Below, one piece after another: positions 20,040 through 29,581 of a stretch of DNA of 64,000 bases. Within the stretch, counting starts at the first letter, position 1. The number at the start of each line of letters is the position of its first letter. The translations under genes and the position numbers were made by a program. The stretch comes from Arenicellaceae bacterium (lineage in GTDB: Bacteria; Pseudomonadota; Gammaproteobacteria; Arenicellales; Arenicellaceae), in the NCBI GenBank assembly GCA_029246505.1, contig JAQWNC010000003.1:155484-219483 (forward strand), read 5' to 3'. Below the pieces are notes generated by a model. That model had not been told where the DNA came from and searched no databases. It saw only the letters and a program-made list of their open reading frames with translations.

Positions 20040-21328
20040 ACTTCCCTGATCTCGCCATTAAGAGCGGCCAACCCAAAGGCAGTTTGCTCATCTTCAACCC
20101 TTAAATGAATCATGTCATAGCGACGATCGACAGCTACGTTATCTTTGTCGTTATCGTCTTGCGCTACACCTATCGATATAAAGTAATCACCGGCGAGTAA
20201 ATTCAGTTTTAACTCACACTGGAACTGTATCGTCTGACCCGCTTTCGCGGTTGCAGAAACTTTTCCGTTAATACGCGAGTTAGTTCCGTAAATGGCGGTA
20301 CCATCGGGTGTTTTAACCGTGACACCATAAATCAACCGATCAAGGTCACTATAAAAATGCACTACAAACCGCAGAAGAACGCTATCTCCACTAGCACAAC
20401 TATGCCTCACAACGGTAGCGCCACAGCTCAACTGATAGTCAATAATCTCAGCTCGCCGATCTCCCCACCGATGTTCGGCCGCATTGTAGGTTGGATGGCT
20501 CGGACACGCGTCAACCGCGGGGTCAAAACTAAGATCAGCACTACCATCTTTATCCGCTCCTCTACTACGATCCGCCAACTCTACAGAATCTGATGAAAAC
20601 ATCATTTCCAGGTATTCATGCACAACGTCTTTAGGTTCACCCGATTTACGGACCTTACCTTCGTCTAGCAGTACTGCACGATCACAATAATTAATAATAC
20701 TTTCGGTTGAATGAGTAACAAACAGAATTGCAACGCCCTGATTTTTCAACTCTTCAAGCCGACGAAAGCATTTACGTTGAAAACGTATATCTCCGACAGC
20801 CAACGCTTCATCAATAATGAGAATGTCTGGCTGCATATTTATTGCGACCGCAAATGCCAACCGCACATACATTCCACTAGAATACGTTTTAACTGGCCGG
20901 TGCATAAATTCACCCAGCCCTGAAAACTCAACTATATCTGGAAGCTTGGCGCGAAACTCTTCTCTGCTTAAGCCCAGTATCGAAGCATTTAGGCGAGCAT
21001 TTTCCATACCGGTGAAATCAGGATTAAAACCAGCACCTAACTCGAGTAAAGCAGAAATCCTTCCCTTAGTATGCACCTCACCAGAGGTTTCTTGCAAAGT
21101 GCCGGCGACTATTTGTAATAGTGTAGATTTTCCCGAACCGTTCTTCCCGACGATCCCAACAGTCTCACCACGGCGCAGCTCCAGACTCACATCTTGAAGA
21201 GCGATAAACTCCTCATTTAAATTGAGTTTGTCTCCGGACAGCGATTGCCATAAGCGATGAATAGGCTTGCGATAACTTTGATAGGCCTTAGTCAAATTCT
21301 CGACAGTGACCAACAGCTCAGATGACAT
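20036..21328 (-). CDS. wzt: Polysaccharide ABC exporter, ATP-binding subunit (Wzt-like)
   Basis: This subunit powers export of a lipid-linked polysaccharide across the inner membrane. The ATPase domain shows Walker A GKNGSGKST, the signature YSSGMYVRLAFA, Walker B ILIIDEALAVGD and the switch histidine in LFVTHS. A C-terminal beta-rich domain of about 170 residues follows and resembles the Wzt carbohydrate-binding domain, which recognises the modified end of the finished chain. The ATG at 21328 is preferred to one at 21370 because a GAGGG ribosome site lies just before it and it gives a short 11-bp overlap with the permease gene. The downstream gene overlaps its stop by 4 bp. Confidence 0.93.
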   Translation of the reverse strand: MSSELLVTVENLTKAYQSYRKPIHRLWQSLSGDKLNLNEEFIALQDVSLELRRGETVGIVGKNGSGKSTLLQIVAGTLQETSGEVHTKGRISALLELGAGFNPDFTGMENARLNASILGLSREEFRAKLPDIVEFSGLGEFMHRPVKTYSSGMYVRLAFAVAINMQPDILIIDEALAVGDIRFQRKCFRRLEELKNQGVAILFVTHSTESIINYCDRAVLLDEGKVRKSGEPKDVVHEYLEMMFSSDSVELADRSRGADKDGSADLSFDPAVDACPSHPTYNAAEHRWGDRRAEIIDYQLSCGATVVRHSCASGDSVLLRFVVHFYSDLDRLIYGVTVKTPDGTAIYGTNSRINGKVSATAKAGQTIQFQCELKLNLLAGDYFISIGVAQDDNDKDNVAVDRRYDMIHLRVEDEQTAFGLAALNGEIREV

Positions 21329-22106
21329 CGGCAAACCCTCGTCTAGTGCGTCCAAACCACCAATAGCCAAACACTAGACTTAGTAACCCCAACACAGAGT
21401 AAAGGCCCAAGCTCTGCCAATCTGGTAACTCACCCCACATTAATACCTTACGTAATTCAATTACGATAGTCGTAAGCGGGTTCATATAAATGAATATCTG
21501 CCATTTTTCAGGAATGCGGGAAATTGGGAAAAAAATAGGTGACATAAACAGTAAAATAGTCGCTACCACCCCAACCATTTGAGAAATATCTCGTAAATAC
21601 ACGCCTAATGATGCCAAAAACCAATTCATTCCAAGCGTTAGCAGAACCAAAGGCGCTAACACTATCGGTACTAATATTGCTGTCGGCGGTATATTGAAGC
21701 CTGCAATTAGCATAAATACCACCAACACAATTAAACTAACCACAAAATGAAACAGTGCCGAACATAAGGTAATTAAAGGGAGTATCTCCAGTGGGAATAC
21801 AACCTTCTTAACTAATTGGACATTCCCGGTAATCAAACCGGGTGCTCTGGTCAGACACTCGGTAAACAATGCATGAACAATAAGCCCAGAGAATAAAATC
21901 ACCCCAAATTGAAGTTCGCTTTCCTGCTCCAACCCCCAGCGTGTTTTAAACACCACACTAAATACAAACATATAAACCGCAAGCATCACCAACGGTAAAA
22001 TAAAGGACCATACAATCCCGAGCATCGACCCACGATAACGCTGCAATACTTCACGTTGCGTCATTTGTGCGATCAAATAGCGATGCGCCAGTAAATTTCT
22101 AATCAA
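21318..22106 (-). CDS. wzm: Polysaccharide ABC exporter, permease subunit (Wzm-like)
   Basis: An inner-membrane permease of the ABC-2 type with about six hydrophobic segments. Typical features are the N-terminal LIAQMTQREVLQRYRGSMLGIVWSFILPL and a central VQLVKKVVFPLEILP motif that contacts the ATPase. With the Wzt-like subunit it exports the lipid-linked polysaccharide. The start is taken as TTG at 22106 because AAGGAG lies seven bases upstream; a TTG at 22133 would add nine residues. It follows rfbA and precedes the ATPase gene with an 11-bp overlap. Confidence 0.92.
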   Translation of the reverse strand: MIRNLLAHRYLIAQMTQREVLQRYRGSMLGIVWSFILPLVMLAVYMFVFSVVFKTRWGLEQESELQFGVILFSGLIVHALFTECLTRAPGLITGNVQLVKKVVFPLEILPLITLCSALFHFVVSLIVLVVFMLIAGFNIPPTAILVPIVLAPLVLLTLGMNWFLASLGVYLRDISQMVGVVATILLFMSPIFFPISRIPEKWQIFIYMNPLTTIVIELRKVLMWGELPDWQSLGLYSVLGLLSLVFGYWWFGRTRRGFADVI

Positions 22107-22148
22107 GCGATTTCTCCTTAAGCTCGACCACAAAACCAGATCTCAATA

Positions 22149-23039
22149 TCAATCTCTTACACCACCCTGTTTATCCAGCACAAGCAACCTAAGTAAGTAC
22201 TGGCCGTAGCCATTCTTTTTATACTTCTCCCCCATTCTAGTCAGCGCCACATCGTCAATATATCCATTACGCCAGGCGATCTCTTCAGGGCAAGCTATCT
22301 TCATGCCTTGCCTGTTCTCGATCGTTTCGATGAACATAGACGCTTGCAACAAAGATTCATGAGTTCCCATATCTAACCACGCCATTCCTCGGCCCAATAC
22401 CTCAACCGATAAATCACCCCATTCGAGGTACTGTATATTCACATCAGTAATCTCCAACTCACCACGATGCGATGGTTTGATCTCTTTTGCGACATCAACC
22501 ACTCGATTGTCATAAAAATATAATCCGGTTACCGCGTAGTTTGACTTCGGTTCGGCTGGTTTTTCTTCCAGACTCAACGCACACCACTTATCGTCAAACT
22601 CAACCACACCATAGCGCTCAGGATCGTGTACCGGATAAGCAAATACCGTTGCACCGCGTTCTTTTTCTGCTGCCCGCCTAAGAGCGACCGACAAATCGTG
22701 GCCATGAAACACATTATCACCCAACACCAAAGCACAAGAATCCTTACCAATAAACTCAGCACCAATAATAAAAGCTTGCGCTAAACCATCTGGCGATGGC
22801 TGAACGGCGTAGGAAAGATTGATTCCCCAGTCCGACCCATCACCCAATAACTGCTGAAAACGTGGGGTATCGAGAGGTGTAGAAATAATCAAAATATCTT
22901 TGATACCCGCTTCCATCAACGAAGACAGCGGGTAATAAATCATCGGCTTGTCGTACACCGGTAATAACTGCTTTGAGACAGCCAGTGTAACCGGATGCAG
23001 CCGCGTACCAGAACCACCCGCCAAAATAATGCCTCTCAT
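22149..23039 (-). CDS. rfbA: Glucose-1-phosphate thymidylyltransferase
   Basis: RfbA makes dTDP-glucose from glucose 1-phosphate and dTTP, the first step toward dTDP-rhamnose and related deoxysugars. The 296-residue protein has the nucleotidyltransferase motif [20 protein letters not shown], then [16 protein letters not shown], and [21 protein letters not shown]. Length and motifs are normal. It follows rfbB by about 45 bp. The rfbC and rfbD genes that usually complete the set are not in this window, so the final sugar is either finished by enzymes elsewhere or is a different dTDP-4-keto-6-deoxyglucose derivative. Confidence 0.96.
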   Translation of the reverse strand: MRGIILAGGSGTRLHPVTLAVSKQLLPVYDKPMIYYPLSSLMEAGIKDILIISTPLDTPRFQQLLGDGSDWGINLSYAVQPSPDGLAQAFIIGAEFIGKDSCALVLGDNVFHGHDLSVALRRAAEKERGATVFAYPVHDPERYGVVEFDDKWCALSLEEKPAEPKSNYAVTGLYFYDNRVVDVAKEIKPSHRGELEITDVNIQYLEWGDLSVEVLGRGMAWLDMGTHESLLQASMFIETIENRQGMKIACPEEIAWRNGYIDDVALTRMGEKYKKNGYGQYLLRLLVLDKQGGVRD

Positions 23040-23084
23040 CCTATATCTCCTACTTATTGTTATTTGCCATCGCTCTTAATGGCC

Positions 23085-24143
23085 CTAACCTTTGGTTCCC
23101 AAACGTTCGCCTTGATACTCCGAACTAACCGCTTCACACCAAGCCTGGTTTTCAAGATACCAGTCAACAGTAGCCGCCAAACCCGTATCAAATGTTTCAT
23201 CTGGCAACCAATTTAACTCGTCACCTATCTTAGTAGCATCAATAGCATAGCGTTGGTCATGGCCCGCTCGATCCTTCACAAAGGTCATCAACTCCTCGTA
23301 TTTAGATCCATCAGCACGCGGTCGGCGTGCATCCAACAAACCACAAAGAATTTTTACAACTTCGATGTTCTGTAGTTCATTATGTCCACCAACGTTATAA
23401 ACCTCACCCGGCACACCTTCATTTACAATCTTCCAAAGCGCCTTTACGTGATCCACCACATACAACCAATCACGAACATTATCGCCCTTTCCATAGATTG
23501 GCAGAGACTCCAAAGCTAGCGCCTTATGAATAATCAAGGGCACAAGTTTCTCTGGAAACTGGTAAGGCCCGTAATTATTTGAACAATTAGAGATTATTAC
23601 TGGCAGTTGGTAGGTCTTGTGCCAAGCACGCGCCAAGTGATCAGACCCTGCCTTACTGGCTGAATACGGTGAGTTCGGTTTGTATCGAGTTGTCTCGGTA
23701 AACAAGCCTGTTTCACTAAGACTGCCGTATACCTCGTCAGTCGATATGTGGTGAAAACGAAAATTATTAAATTTTTCACCATCCAGACTATCGCGATACT
23801 CGCGCGCAGCCTCTAACATGGTATAGGTGCCCACCAAGTTCGTTTGAATAAATTCACCCGGGCCGTCGATTGAACGGTCAACATGAGACTCGGCAGCCAA
23901 ATGCATAACCGCATCGGGATGATACTTATTGAATAAGCCTCGAATTCCCTCGGCATCCAAAATATCAATCTGATAAAAATGGTGTCGCTCTTGGTCTGCA
24001 AACTTACCCAACGACAACAGGCTTCCGGCATAAGTCAGCTTGTCTACATTGATGACAGTTGTTTCGGTACTATCCATCAAATAACGTACCAGCGCCGAGC
24101 CAATGAAACCGGCACCGCCGGTAATTAATATAGTTTTATGCAT
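23085..24143 (-). CDS. rfbB: dTDP-glucose 4,6-dehydratase
   Basis: RfbB converts dTDP-glucose to dTDP-4-keto-6-deoxyglucose. The 352-residue extended SDR has the NAD motif [14 protein letters not shown] at the N-terminus, [23 protein letters not shown] with the catalytic aspartate and glutamate, [14 protein letters not shown] containing the YxxxK pair, and [15 protein letters not shown]. It is the first biosynthetic gene of the operon and starts about 70 bp after the winged-helix regulator gene, in the same direction. Confidence 0.96.
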   Translation of the reverse strand: MHKTILITGGAGFIGSALVRYLMDSTETTVINVDKLTYAGSLLSLGKFADQERHHFYQIDILDAEGIRGLFNKYHPDAVMHLAAESHVDRSIDGPGEFIQTNLVGTYTMLEAAREYRDSLDGEKFNNFRFHHISTDEVYGSLSETGLFTETTRYKPNSPYSASKAGSDHLARAWHKTYQLPVIISNCSNNYGPYQFPEKLVPLIIHKALALESLPIYGKGDNVRDWLYVVDHVKALWKIVNEGVPGEVYNVGGHNELQNIEVVKILCGLLDARRPRADGSKYEELMTFVKDRAGHDQRYAIDATKIGDELNWLPDETFDTGLAATVDWYLENQAWCEAVSSEYQGERLGTKG

Positions 24144-24215
24144 GCTCTATTCCAACTAGGTTTTACAATATCTTACTTTAAAAAATAACTCTATTTTGTG
24201 CGCTCAATATTACTG

Positions 24216-24857
24216 TTAGGATTTTTCATTTATAACTACTTCGTCTTCTTGCCTGAACGATAACCCTGTCACGAAACTCGGCACCATTACCCGATCAACG
24301 CCAAAATCTTCACGACACATATCACTCATTTCTTCAGCTCCCCGCAGAGCAGTTACAAGCACCATACTATTCTGAGGAACCTCTGAGCTTTGCTTCCACA
24401 CGGGTAGACCGAAGTATTCTATCAACTCTATAGTTGGGTCATACACGCCCACAACCTCAATTTCGCAGTTAAGCGACTTTAAATACGCAAGCTCTGTTAA
24501 GTCTGATAAGCCCGCCAAAACTATACTCCGATGCCCCTGACTAATAGCTTGATGATATAGCTCAACATACCAATCACCTGCCTGACGAAATAAGGTGAAA
24601 GACGTCGAAAGAAAATCTGTTGTTAGTCTGGCTTTCTCTGCGAACCCTTTCGGTGTTAGGTAATATAAGTACTGATTTGCACTAGCCGTAGTAACTTTTA
24701 TAAAACCTCTACGAATACAAAGCTTCAAATATGAATTAGTAAGCCCCAAAGCCACACCTAACTGTTTGGCCATACTGCGCTGACTGAGGTCATTTTGCTG
24801 CTCGATTGCACCCAGCAAATCCAGCATTAGTCGATCTTTTTTTGATGTGCCGTTCAT
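24216..24857 (-). CDS. Winged-helix transcriptional regulator of the polysaccharide operon
   Basis: The 213-residue protein has an N-terminal winged helix-turn-helix at roughly residues 8-70 (NDLSQRSMAKQLGVALGLTN then RRGFIKV and the wing YLYYLTPKGFAEK). The C-terminal half, around residues 105-195, looks like a Rossmann-type ligand domain (SIVLAGLSDLTELAYLKSL, VVGVYDP) that may sense a nucleotide sugar. It heads the 15-kb operon, a position shared by similar regulators of O-antigen clusters. Two perfect palindromes lie at its own start; the first spans the ATG at 24855-24857. Autoregulation and ligand sensing are inference. Confidence 0.8.
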   Translation of the reverse strand: MNGTSKKDRLMLDLLGAIEQQNDLSQRSMAKQLGVALGLTNSYLKLCIRRGFIKVTTASANQYLYYLTPKGFAEKARLTTDFLSTSFTLFRQAGDWYVELYHQAISQGHRSIVLAGLSDLTELAYLKSLNCEIEVVGVYDPTIELIEYFGLPVWKQSSEVPQNSMVLVTALRGAEEMSDMCREDFGVDRVMVPSFVTGLSFRQEDEVVINEKS

Positions 24858-24866
24858 TTCTTGAAC
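24852..24866. promoter_or_regulatory. Putative operator 1 (palindrome overlapping the regulator start codon)
   Basis: The 15-bp sequence GTTCATTTCTTGAAC is an inverted repeat, GTTCA-N5-TGAAC. Its left arm contains the start codon of the winged-helix regulator gene on the minus strand. A second copy lies 22 bp away, about two helical turns, so two protein dimers could bind the same face of the DNA. The sequence is seen directly; the operator role and the regulator as ligand are inferred from position. Confidence 0.6.
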
Positions 24867-24873
24867 ACTATAC

Positions 24874-24888
24874 GTTCATTTTTTGAAC
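24874..24888. promoter_or_regulatory. Putative operator 2 (second GTTCA-N5-TGAAC palindrome)
   Basis: GTTCATTTTTTGAAC repeats the arms of operator 1 with one spacer base different. It sits 17-31 bp upstream of the regulator start on the minus strand, where it would overlap promoter or initiation sequences. It also lies in the ~170-bp gap toward the divergent sulfatase gene, so it could influence both directions. Confidence 0.6.
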
Positions 24889-25026
24889 GAGTCAAAAGTA
24901 TGAGGGTATCTATCATTAGCTCCGATCATCGGATAATATAGATTGAAGAAAATAGGGTTATATATGTCGGCCCATTGAAAGAAAATGACCGTAATTCATA
25001 AGCCAACAAACTATAAGGGTAATAGC

Positions 25027-26592
25027 ATGGGTCACTCAGACCGTTTATTTTTAGATCTAGGCCAAACGGTTTTTAGAATAAAACGTAGCTGGAGGGGACT
25101 CGGGTACCTATCAATATCTGTGCTTTCTATGCTGCTAATTACTCCATTAGAAGCGGATTCAGCCGATAGGCCCAATATTGTCCTTCTAATTTCTGATGAT
25201 CAGGCTTGGTATGGCACGTCAGTGCAAATGCATCCAGATCTACCGAATTCGAAAAGTGATTTTTACCATACGCCCCGACTAGAAGAACTAGCCCAACAGG
25301 GAATGCGTTTCTCTTCAGGCTACGCGCCCGCTACCGTGTGTGCACCCACTCGCGCAAGCTTGCAAACGGGCATGAGTCCCGCCAAAAATTTATGGACCAA
25401 GGCTGCGCATAGTATTACGGCCAAAAATAATTTATCCCTGATCCCAATGCCACACCGGCGCTCCATCAATGCAGAAGAAGTCACCATTGCCGAGGTGCTA
25501 TCAGCTGCAGGTTATACCACCGCCCATTACGGCAAATGGCATATAGACGGTGGCGGTCCCGAAGCCAACGGATACGATGAAAGTGACGGCAACACGGCAA
25601 ATCGAGATGCCGATCCATTTGACAAACCCGACAACCCTCTCGACGTTATCGGCATGTCAAATAGAGCCCTGGATTTTATGCGCAGAGCGGATGAAGCCGA
25701 TACTCCCTTCTTTATACAGTTATCCTATTACCCTTTGCATGTGGAGCAGAATGCATCTCCTGAAACCGTTGCTAGAGTCGAGGCGCGTGGTGCGGGCACA
25801 GTGCACTACGATGCACTTGTTGCTGCAATCACCGAAGATCTGGATACAGGGGTTGGTGTAATTATAGACGGTCTAGAAAGGCTGAACCTGAATGACAATA
25901 CTTTCCTTATCTATATGGGCGACAACGGACATAGAGATAAAGATAATCGAATTACCAGCAATGCACTTAGCGAAGCTCCGTTACTAGGCGCGAAAGGCAA
26001 CGTGTCTGAAGGAGGAATACGTGTCCCCTTCATTATCAGAGGCCCTGGGATAGATTCCAATTCCTGGTCACATGTACCGGTCGTCGGCTACGATTTTTTC
26101 CCAACCTTTACTGAATGGGCGGAAGTAGAAACAGGCCAAGTGCCGCAAGGTATTGAAGGCGGTAGCTTGGTTTCGCTACTTGAGAACAACGGACAAGGTG
26201 AGGTCGTTCGTCCAAATGAAGGTCTTGTATTTCACTTTCCTCATTACCAGGACGGTAGCCCTCAATCAGCGATCAGGTTGAACGATTACAAATTGATTAA
26301 ATACTACGAGGGCAACAAGATTGTACTTTTTGATCTATCCAAAGATGTCGGTGAGCAACATAATTTGGCAGAGCGGATGCCAGTTAAAGCCGCTGAACTA
26401 GAGCTCCGATTGGATCGATACTTAGCTTCCATAAATGCTCACCTTCCTCGGCCAAATCTAGACTTTGATCCAGAAAAGCCATCCGAAATCTCGGTTGGAG
26501 GCGGTGTAGGTATTGTGCCCTATCCTCCGCATAACGACCCTAAGCATGTTTACTTCCCTTATCTTGCTCCGTTGATATATCCAAACCTATGA
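25027..26592 (+). CDS. Secreted sulfatase (arylsulfatase-type, formylglycine family)
   Basis: A type I sulfatase of about 521 residues. The metal-site start RPNIVLLISDDQAWYGTS is followed by the active-site motif CAPTR, with the cysteine near residue 105; this cysteine becomes formylglycine, so a maturase is needed elsewhere in the genome. Other motifs are HYGKWHI and YMGDNGH. The ATG at 25027 is chosen over one at 24985 because AAGGG precedes it by seven bases. A hydrophobic stretch YLSISVLSMLLI before the mature domain indicates export. It may remove sulfate from algal polysaccharides or other sulfate esters; the substrate cannot be read. It is divergent from the polysaccharide operon. Confidence 0.88.
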   Translation: MGHSDRLFLDLGQTVFRIKRSWRGLGYLSISVLSMLLITPLEADSADRPNIVLLISDDQAWYGTSVQMHPDLPNSKSDFYHTPRLEELAQQGMRFSSGYAPATVCAPTRASLQTGMSPAKNLWTKAAHSITAKNNLSLIPMPHRRSINAEEVTIAEVLSAAGYTTAHYGKWHIDGGGPEANGYDESDGNTANRDADPFDKPDNPLDVIGMSNRALDFMRRADEADTPFFIQLSYYPLHVEQNASPETVARVEARGAGTVHYDALVAAITEDLDTGVGVIIDGLERLNLNDNTFLIYMGDNGHRDKDNRITSNALSEAPLLGAKGNVSEGGIRVPFIIRGPGIDSNSWSHVPVVGYDFFPTFTEWAEVETGQVPQGIEGGSLVSLLENNGQGEVVRPNEGLVFHFPHYQDGSPQSAIRLNDYKLIKYYEGNKIVLFDLSKDVGEQHNLAERMPVKAAELELRLDRYLASINAHLPRPNLDFDPEKPSEISVGGGVGIVPYPPHNDPKHVYFPYLAPLIYPNL

Positions 26593-26688
26593 TCCGAGGG
26601 GAACTGTATGAGAAAGATAATTACGAGCTTATTAAAGTCGAATGTGAGCCATCTCTAAAAATCTGCTGAAGAGCCTTGCCGGAATAAA

Positions 26689-28170
26689 ATGAACATTGCC
26701 AGCGTTCTATCCCAAGAACACAAAAATACGCCTCTTATAGCCATATTAATTATAGCCGCTAGCGCACCATTATTTGCTGCAGACTTTGATGGCAATATCG
26801 TACTGGGCGCGCCAACGGGAACAAGTATTACCGCAAACGTATTAACTGCCACTAATCAAGATGTCTATTTGTCCTTTGGAACCCAATCTGGCGACTACTC
26901 GGACAGAACACTGGCTAGCAATTTTTCCGGTGGAGAGCCAGACGAAATTCATCTAACTGGTCTACAGCCAGATACACGCTATTACTACCAGCTGAACTAC
27001 AACGAAGGCGGTAGTAGCTTTTTAGCTACTGAAGAGCTCAGCTTTCATACACCTCGTAAAAAAGGTAGCTCCTTTGTGTTTGGCGTACAGGGTGATTCAC
27101 ACCCTGAGCGGGCACCGCGCGATTTTATACCCGAATTGTATGAGCGAACCCTAAACCAAGCTAAGAACGATGGCGTGGAGTTCTATCTGACCACTGGTGA
27201 TGATTTTAGTATTGATCGGAACTACCCCGGTGGGATTACCGAAGATGACGTCATTGAGCGCTACATAATTCAACGGCCTTGGTTAGGTGCAGTAGGTAAC
27301 GAGGCGCCGGTGTTTTTAGTAAACGGCAATCATGAGCAAGCTGCCCTATATCTGTATAACGATGCTCGCAAATACCCTGCTCCTGATAATCCAGCAGTTT
27401 GGGCCCAAAATGCGCGCAATGAATATTTTACTCAGCCTGCGCCCAACGATTTTTATACCGGTAGCAGCAAAGAGATTGAATTTATCGACAAAGGTTTAAC
27501 CGGCACCTATTTCTCGTTCGAGTGGGGCGATGCGCTCTTTGTTATTGTCGATCCGTTTTGGTCCTCTGAAGTTGTGGTAGATAACCTATTTGAAGGTCCT
27601 CCTGGAGAAGCCGGGGAGGTTTTCAAAACTCCCAACAAATGGGATATAAGTCTAGGGGATGATCAATATAACTGGCTCAAACAGACCTTGGAAAATAGTG
27701 ATGCCAAATTCAAGTTTGTATTCTCTCACTTGCTCCACGGGGTCAGGAGAGGTGGGGTCGAGGGGTTAAACCTCTATGAATGGGGTGGAGAGGGACGCGA
27801 CGGCAACTACGAATTCGATACCGAGCGTCCTACTTGGGATAAACCTTTACATCAGTTGATGGTGGATACGGATGTATCGATCTATTTTCACGCGCACGAT
27901 CACGTCTGGGTAAAACAGGTGTTAGATGGGGTTGTTTATCAGGAGGTTAGTTCTCCTGCTGATAAGGACTACGAGCTAACTAAATGGGTAACAGCCTATA
28001 CCGACGACAGCAGTGTGATACGCCCTAACACCGGATATACAAGAGTTAGTGTATCGCCGGAGCAGGTGCAAGTTGATTATGTTCGGACCTATCTACCGGA
28101 AGATGAAAACCAAGATCAAATAAGTGGTGAGGTGGCATATAGTTACATCATTGACGCGCGAGATGACTAA
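26689..28170 (+). CDS. Secreted metallophosphoesterase with N-terminal fibronectin-like domain
   Basis: The 493-residue protein has an N-terminal signal peptide (IAILIIAASAPLFAA), then a beta-sandwich like that of purple acid phosphatases (residues ~35-120, ending LQPDTRYYYQL). A calcineurin-type phosphoesterase domain follows: GVQGDSHP, TTGDDFS, NGNHEQ, FSHLLHG and FHAHDHVWVK supply the usual metal ligands, with some spacing differences from the classic GDxHG form. It is likely periplasmic or secreted, acting on phosphate esters. It follows the sulfatase by about 95 bp in the same direction and may share regulation. Confidence 0.82.
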   Translation: MNIASVLSQEHKNTPLIAILIIAASAPLFAADFDGNIVLGAPTGTSITANVLTATNQDVYLSFGTQSGDYSDRTLASNFSGGEPDEIHLTGLQPDTRYYYQLNYNEGGSSFLATEELSFHTPRKKGSSFVFGVQGDSHPERAPRDFIPELYERTLNQAKNDGVEFYLTTGDDFSIDRNYPGGITEDDVIERYIIQRPWLGAVGNEAPVFLVNGNHEQAALYLYNDARKYPAPDNPAVWAQNARNEYFTQPAPNDFYTGSSKEIEFIDKGLTGTYFSFEWGDALFVIVDPFWSSEVVVDNLFEGPPGEAGEVFKTPNKWDISLGDDQYNWLKQTLENSDAKFKFVFSHLLHGVRRGGVEGLNLYEWGGEGRDGNYEFDTERPTWDKPLHQLMVDTDVSIYFHAHDHVWVKQVLDGVVYQEVSSPADKDYELTKWVTAYTDDSSVIRPNTGYTRVSVSPEQVQVDYVRTYLPEDENQDQISGEVAYSYIIDARDD

Positions 28171-28428
28171 GCGCAAATTGTAATTAAGGTCAGAGTAAAT
28201 AGAGGTGAACAGGTAGTACTGAGGCTGGCAACGTCATTGAATCGTATTTTGGGCCAATGCGCTGCCTTCGGCCTCTGTCTTAGCTACTCACATTTGGCTG
28301 GTACACTAACTTCCACAGAAGAATTGGCCCACCTTAACAGTGGCAATTGAAAGTAAAGTTACCACCTCATCTTCGCTGATCTTTAATAATTAATTCAACT
28401 TATTTATATTCAAATCGAGCGTTAGAAC

Positions 28429-29433
28429 ATGAAATATTTAATTTTTACCTTGGGATTAAACTTTTTTTTGACAACTTCTGCATCTGCACATCACAACTGG
28501 GCAGCCGCTTACGAGGTTGAAGGAGATTTGGAAATCGAAGGGGTAGTCAGCGAAGTGGTTTGGAGAAACCCGCATGTAGTAATGTACTTTACCGTCGATC
28601 AGGGGACTCCAAACGAAAAGGTTTATTCATCTGAAAGTAATTCGGTAGCTGCGCTGGCTCGTATGGACGTTACTAAAGAACTGGTCGCTGTCGGCACCAA
28701 AGTACGCGTGGCCGGCTACCCGTCACGTACTAAAGATGATGACCTTTTTATGAATCATATGTTGTTGATAGACGAGGGCCGTGAAATTGTATTTTTGCGA
28801 ACAGCCGAAGCCCGATGGCCCGAAGAATCTACCCGTATTGGTAGCGCTGATTATGCGCATGGATTAAATGCACAAGAGGACTTTTCTGATCGACCAACCT
28901 CTATTTTTTCTGTTTGGACCACCATTTTTGGTGCCGAAGGTAGCCATCGTGCTATACGCGGACCCTTTGAAGGATTTAGCATTGACTACGCCGAGCAACG
29001 CGGATCGGGTAATTGTGTCAGTAAAGACGTGTGGGCGCAGATGGCGTCACCTTACCCCATGCAGATAGCCGACAATAATGACGGCACTGTTACGGTCCAT
29101 TTAGAAGAGTACGACACTATACGCCCCGTGCACATGGATGTAGATCACAACGACCCGGGCACGTTTAAAAATAATCTCGGCTATTCAACCGGACGTATGG
29201 TTAGCGGTACACTCTTGATGACAACCACTTTCAAGGGCAGCAATTCCCCGATTCAATTGCATGAATTATTTTCGTTAAGTAATGATCACAATCGCCTGAA
29301 TTATTCTCTAGTCATGGTTAATCCAGAGTCAGACGATCTACCAATCGTGCATACAAAATGGTGGGAATTCCAACCTAATTCTTACGTACAGCCTTACGAT
29401 TGTATTGACCATCCGCAATTTGACGGGCAGTAG
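28429..29433 (+). CDS. Exported DUF6152-family protein
   Basis: A 334-residue protein with a signal peptide (MKYLIFTLGLNFFLTTSASA). The N-terminal ~110 residues match DUF6152: HHNWAAAYEVEGDLEIEGVV, WRNPHVVMYFTV and GYPSRTKDDDLFMNHMLL. The C-terminal part, ending FSLSNDHNRLNYSLVMVNPES and VQPYDC, is a second conserved domain often found with it. Function is unknown. A decayed fragment of a related C-terminal domain is present at 61181-61438. It is the last of three exported plus-strand genes and is followed by a short hairpin. Confidence 0.75.
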   Translation: MKYLIFTLGLNFFLTTSASAHHNWAAAYEVEGDLEIEGVVSEVVWRNPHVVMYFTVDQGTPNEKVYSSESNSVAALARMDVTKELVAVGTKVRVAGYPSRTKDDDLFMNHMLLIDEGREIVFLRTAEARWPEESTRIGSADYAHGLNAQEDFSDRPTSIFSVWTTIFGAEGSHRAIRGPFEGFSIDYAEQRGSGNCVSKDVWAQMASPYPMQIADNNDGTVTVHLEEYDTIRPVHMDVDHNDPGTFKNNLGYSTGRMVSGTLLMTTTFKGSNSPIQLHELFSLSNDHNRLNYSLVMVNPESDDLPIVHTKWWEFQPNSYVQPYDCIDHPQFDGQ

Positions 29434-29456
29434 AATGCAGATACCAGGTTCGTTTG

Positions 29457-29480
29457 ACGTTTCAGATATATATGAAACGT
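29457..29480. other. Inverted repeat between convergent genes
   Basis: An 8-bp inverted repeat, ACGTTTCA and TGAAACGT, encloses an 8-base AT-rich loop between the ends of the DUF6152 and VOC genes. No T-run follows on either strand, so it is not a classic terminator; it might slow transcription or bind a protein. Seen directly, function unknown. Confidence 0.35.
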
Positions 29481-29581
29481 TAATTACGGGTAGCTAATAG
29501 ATTCCCTTAGTTGAACTTCCCAGTTCAATCCGCCGAATAAAAGACCTTAAGACGCGCTAAATTTTTAATGTATTAGTCAAA

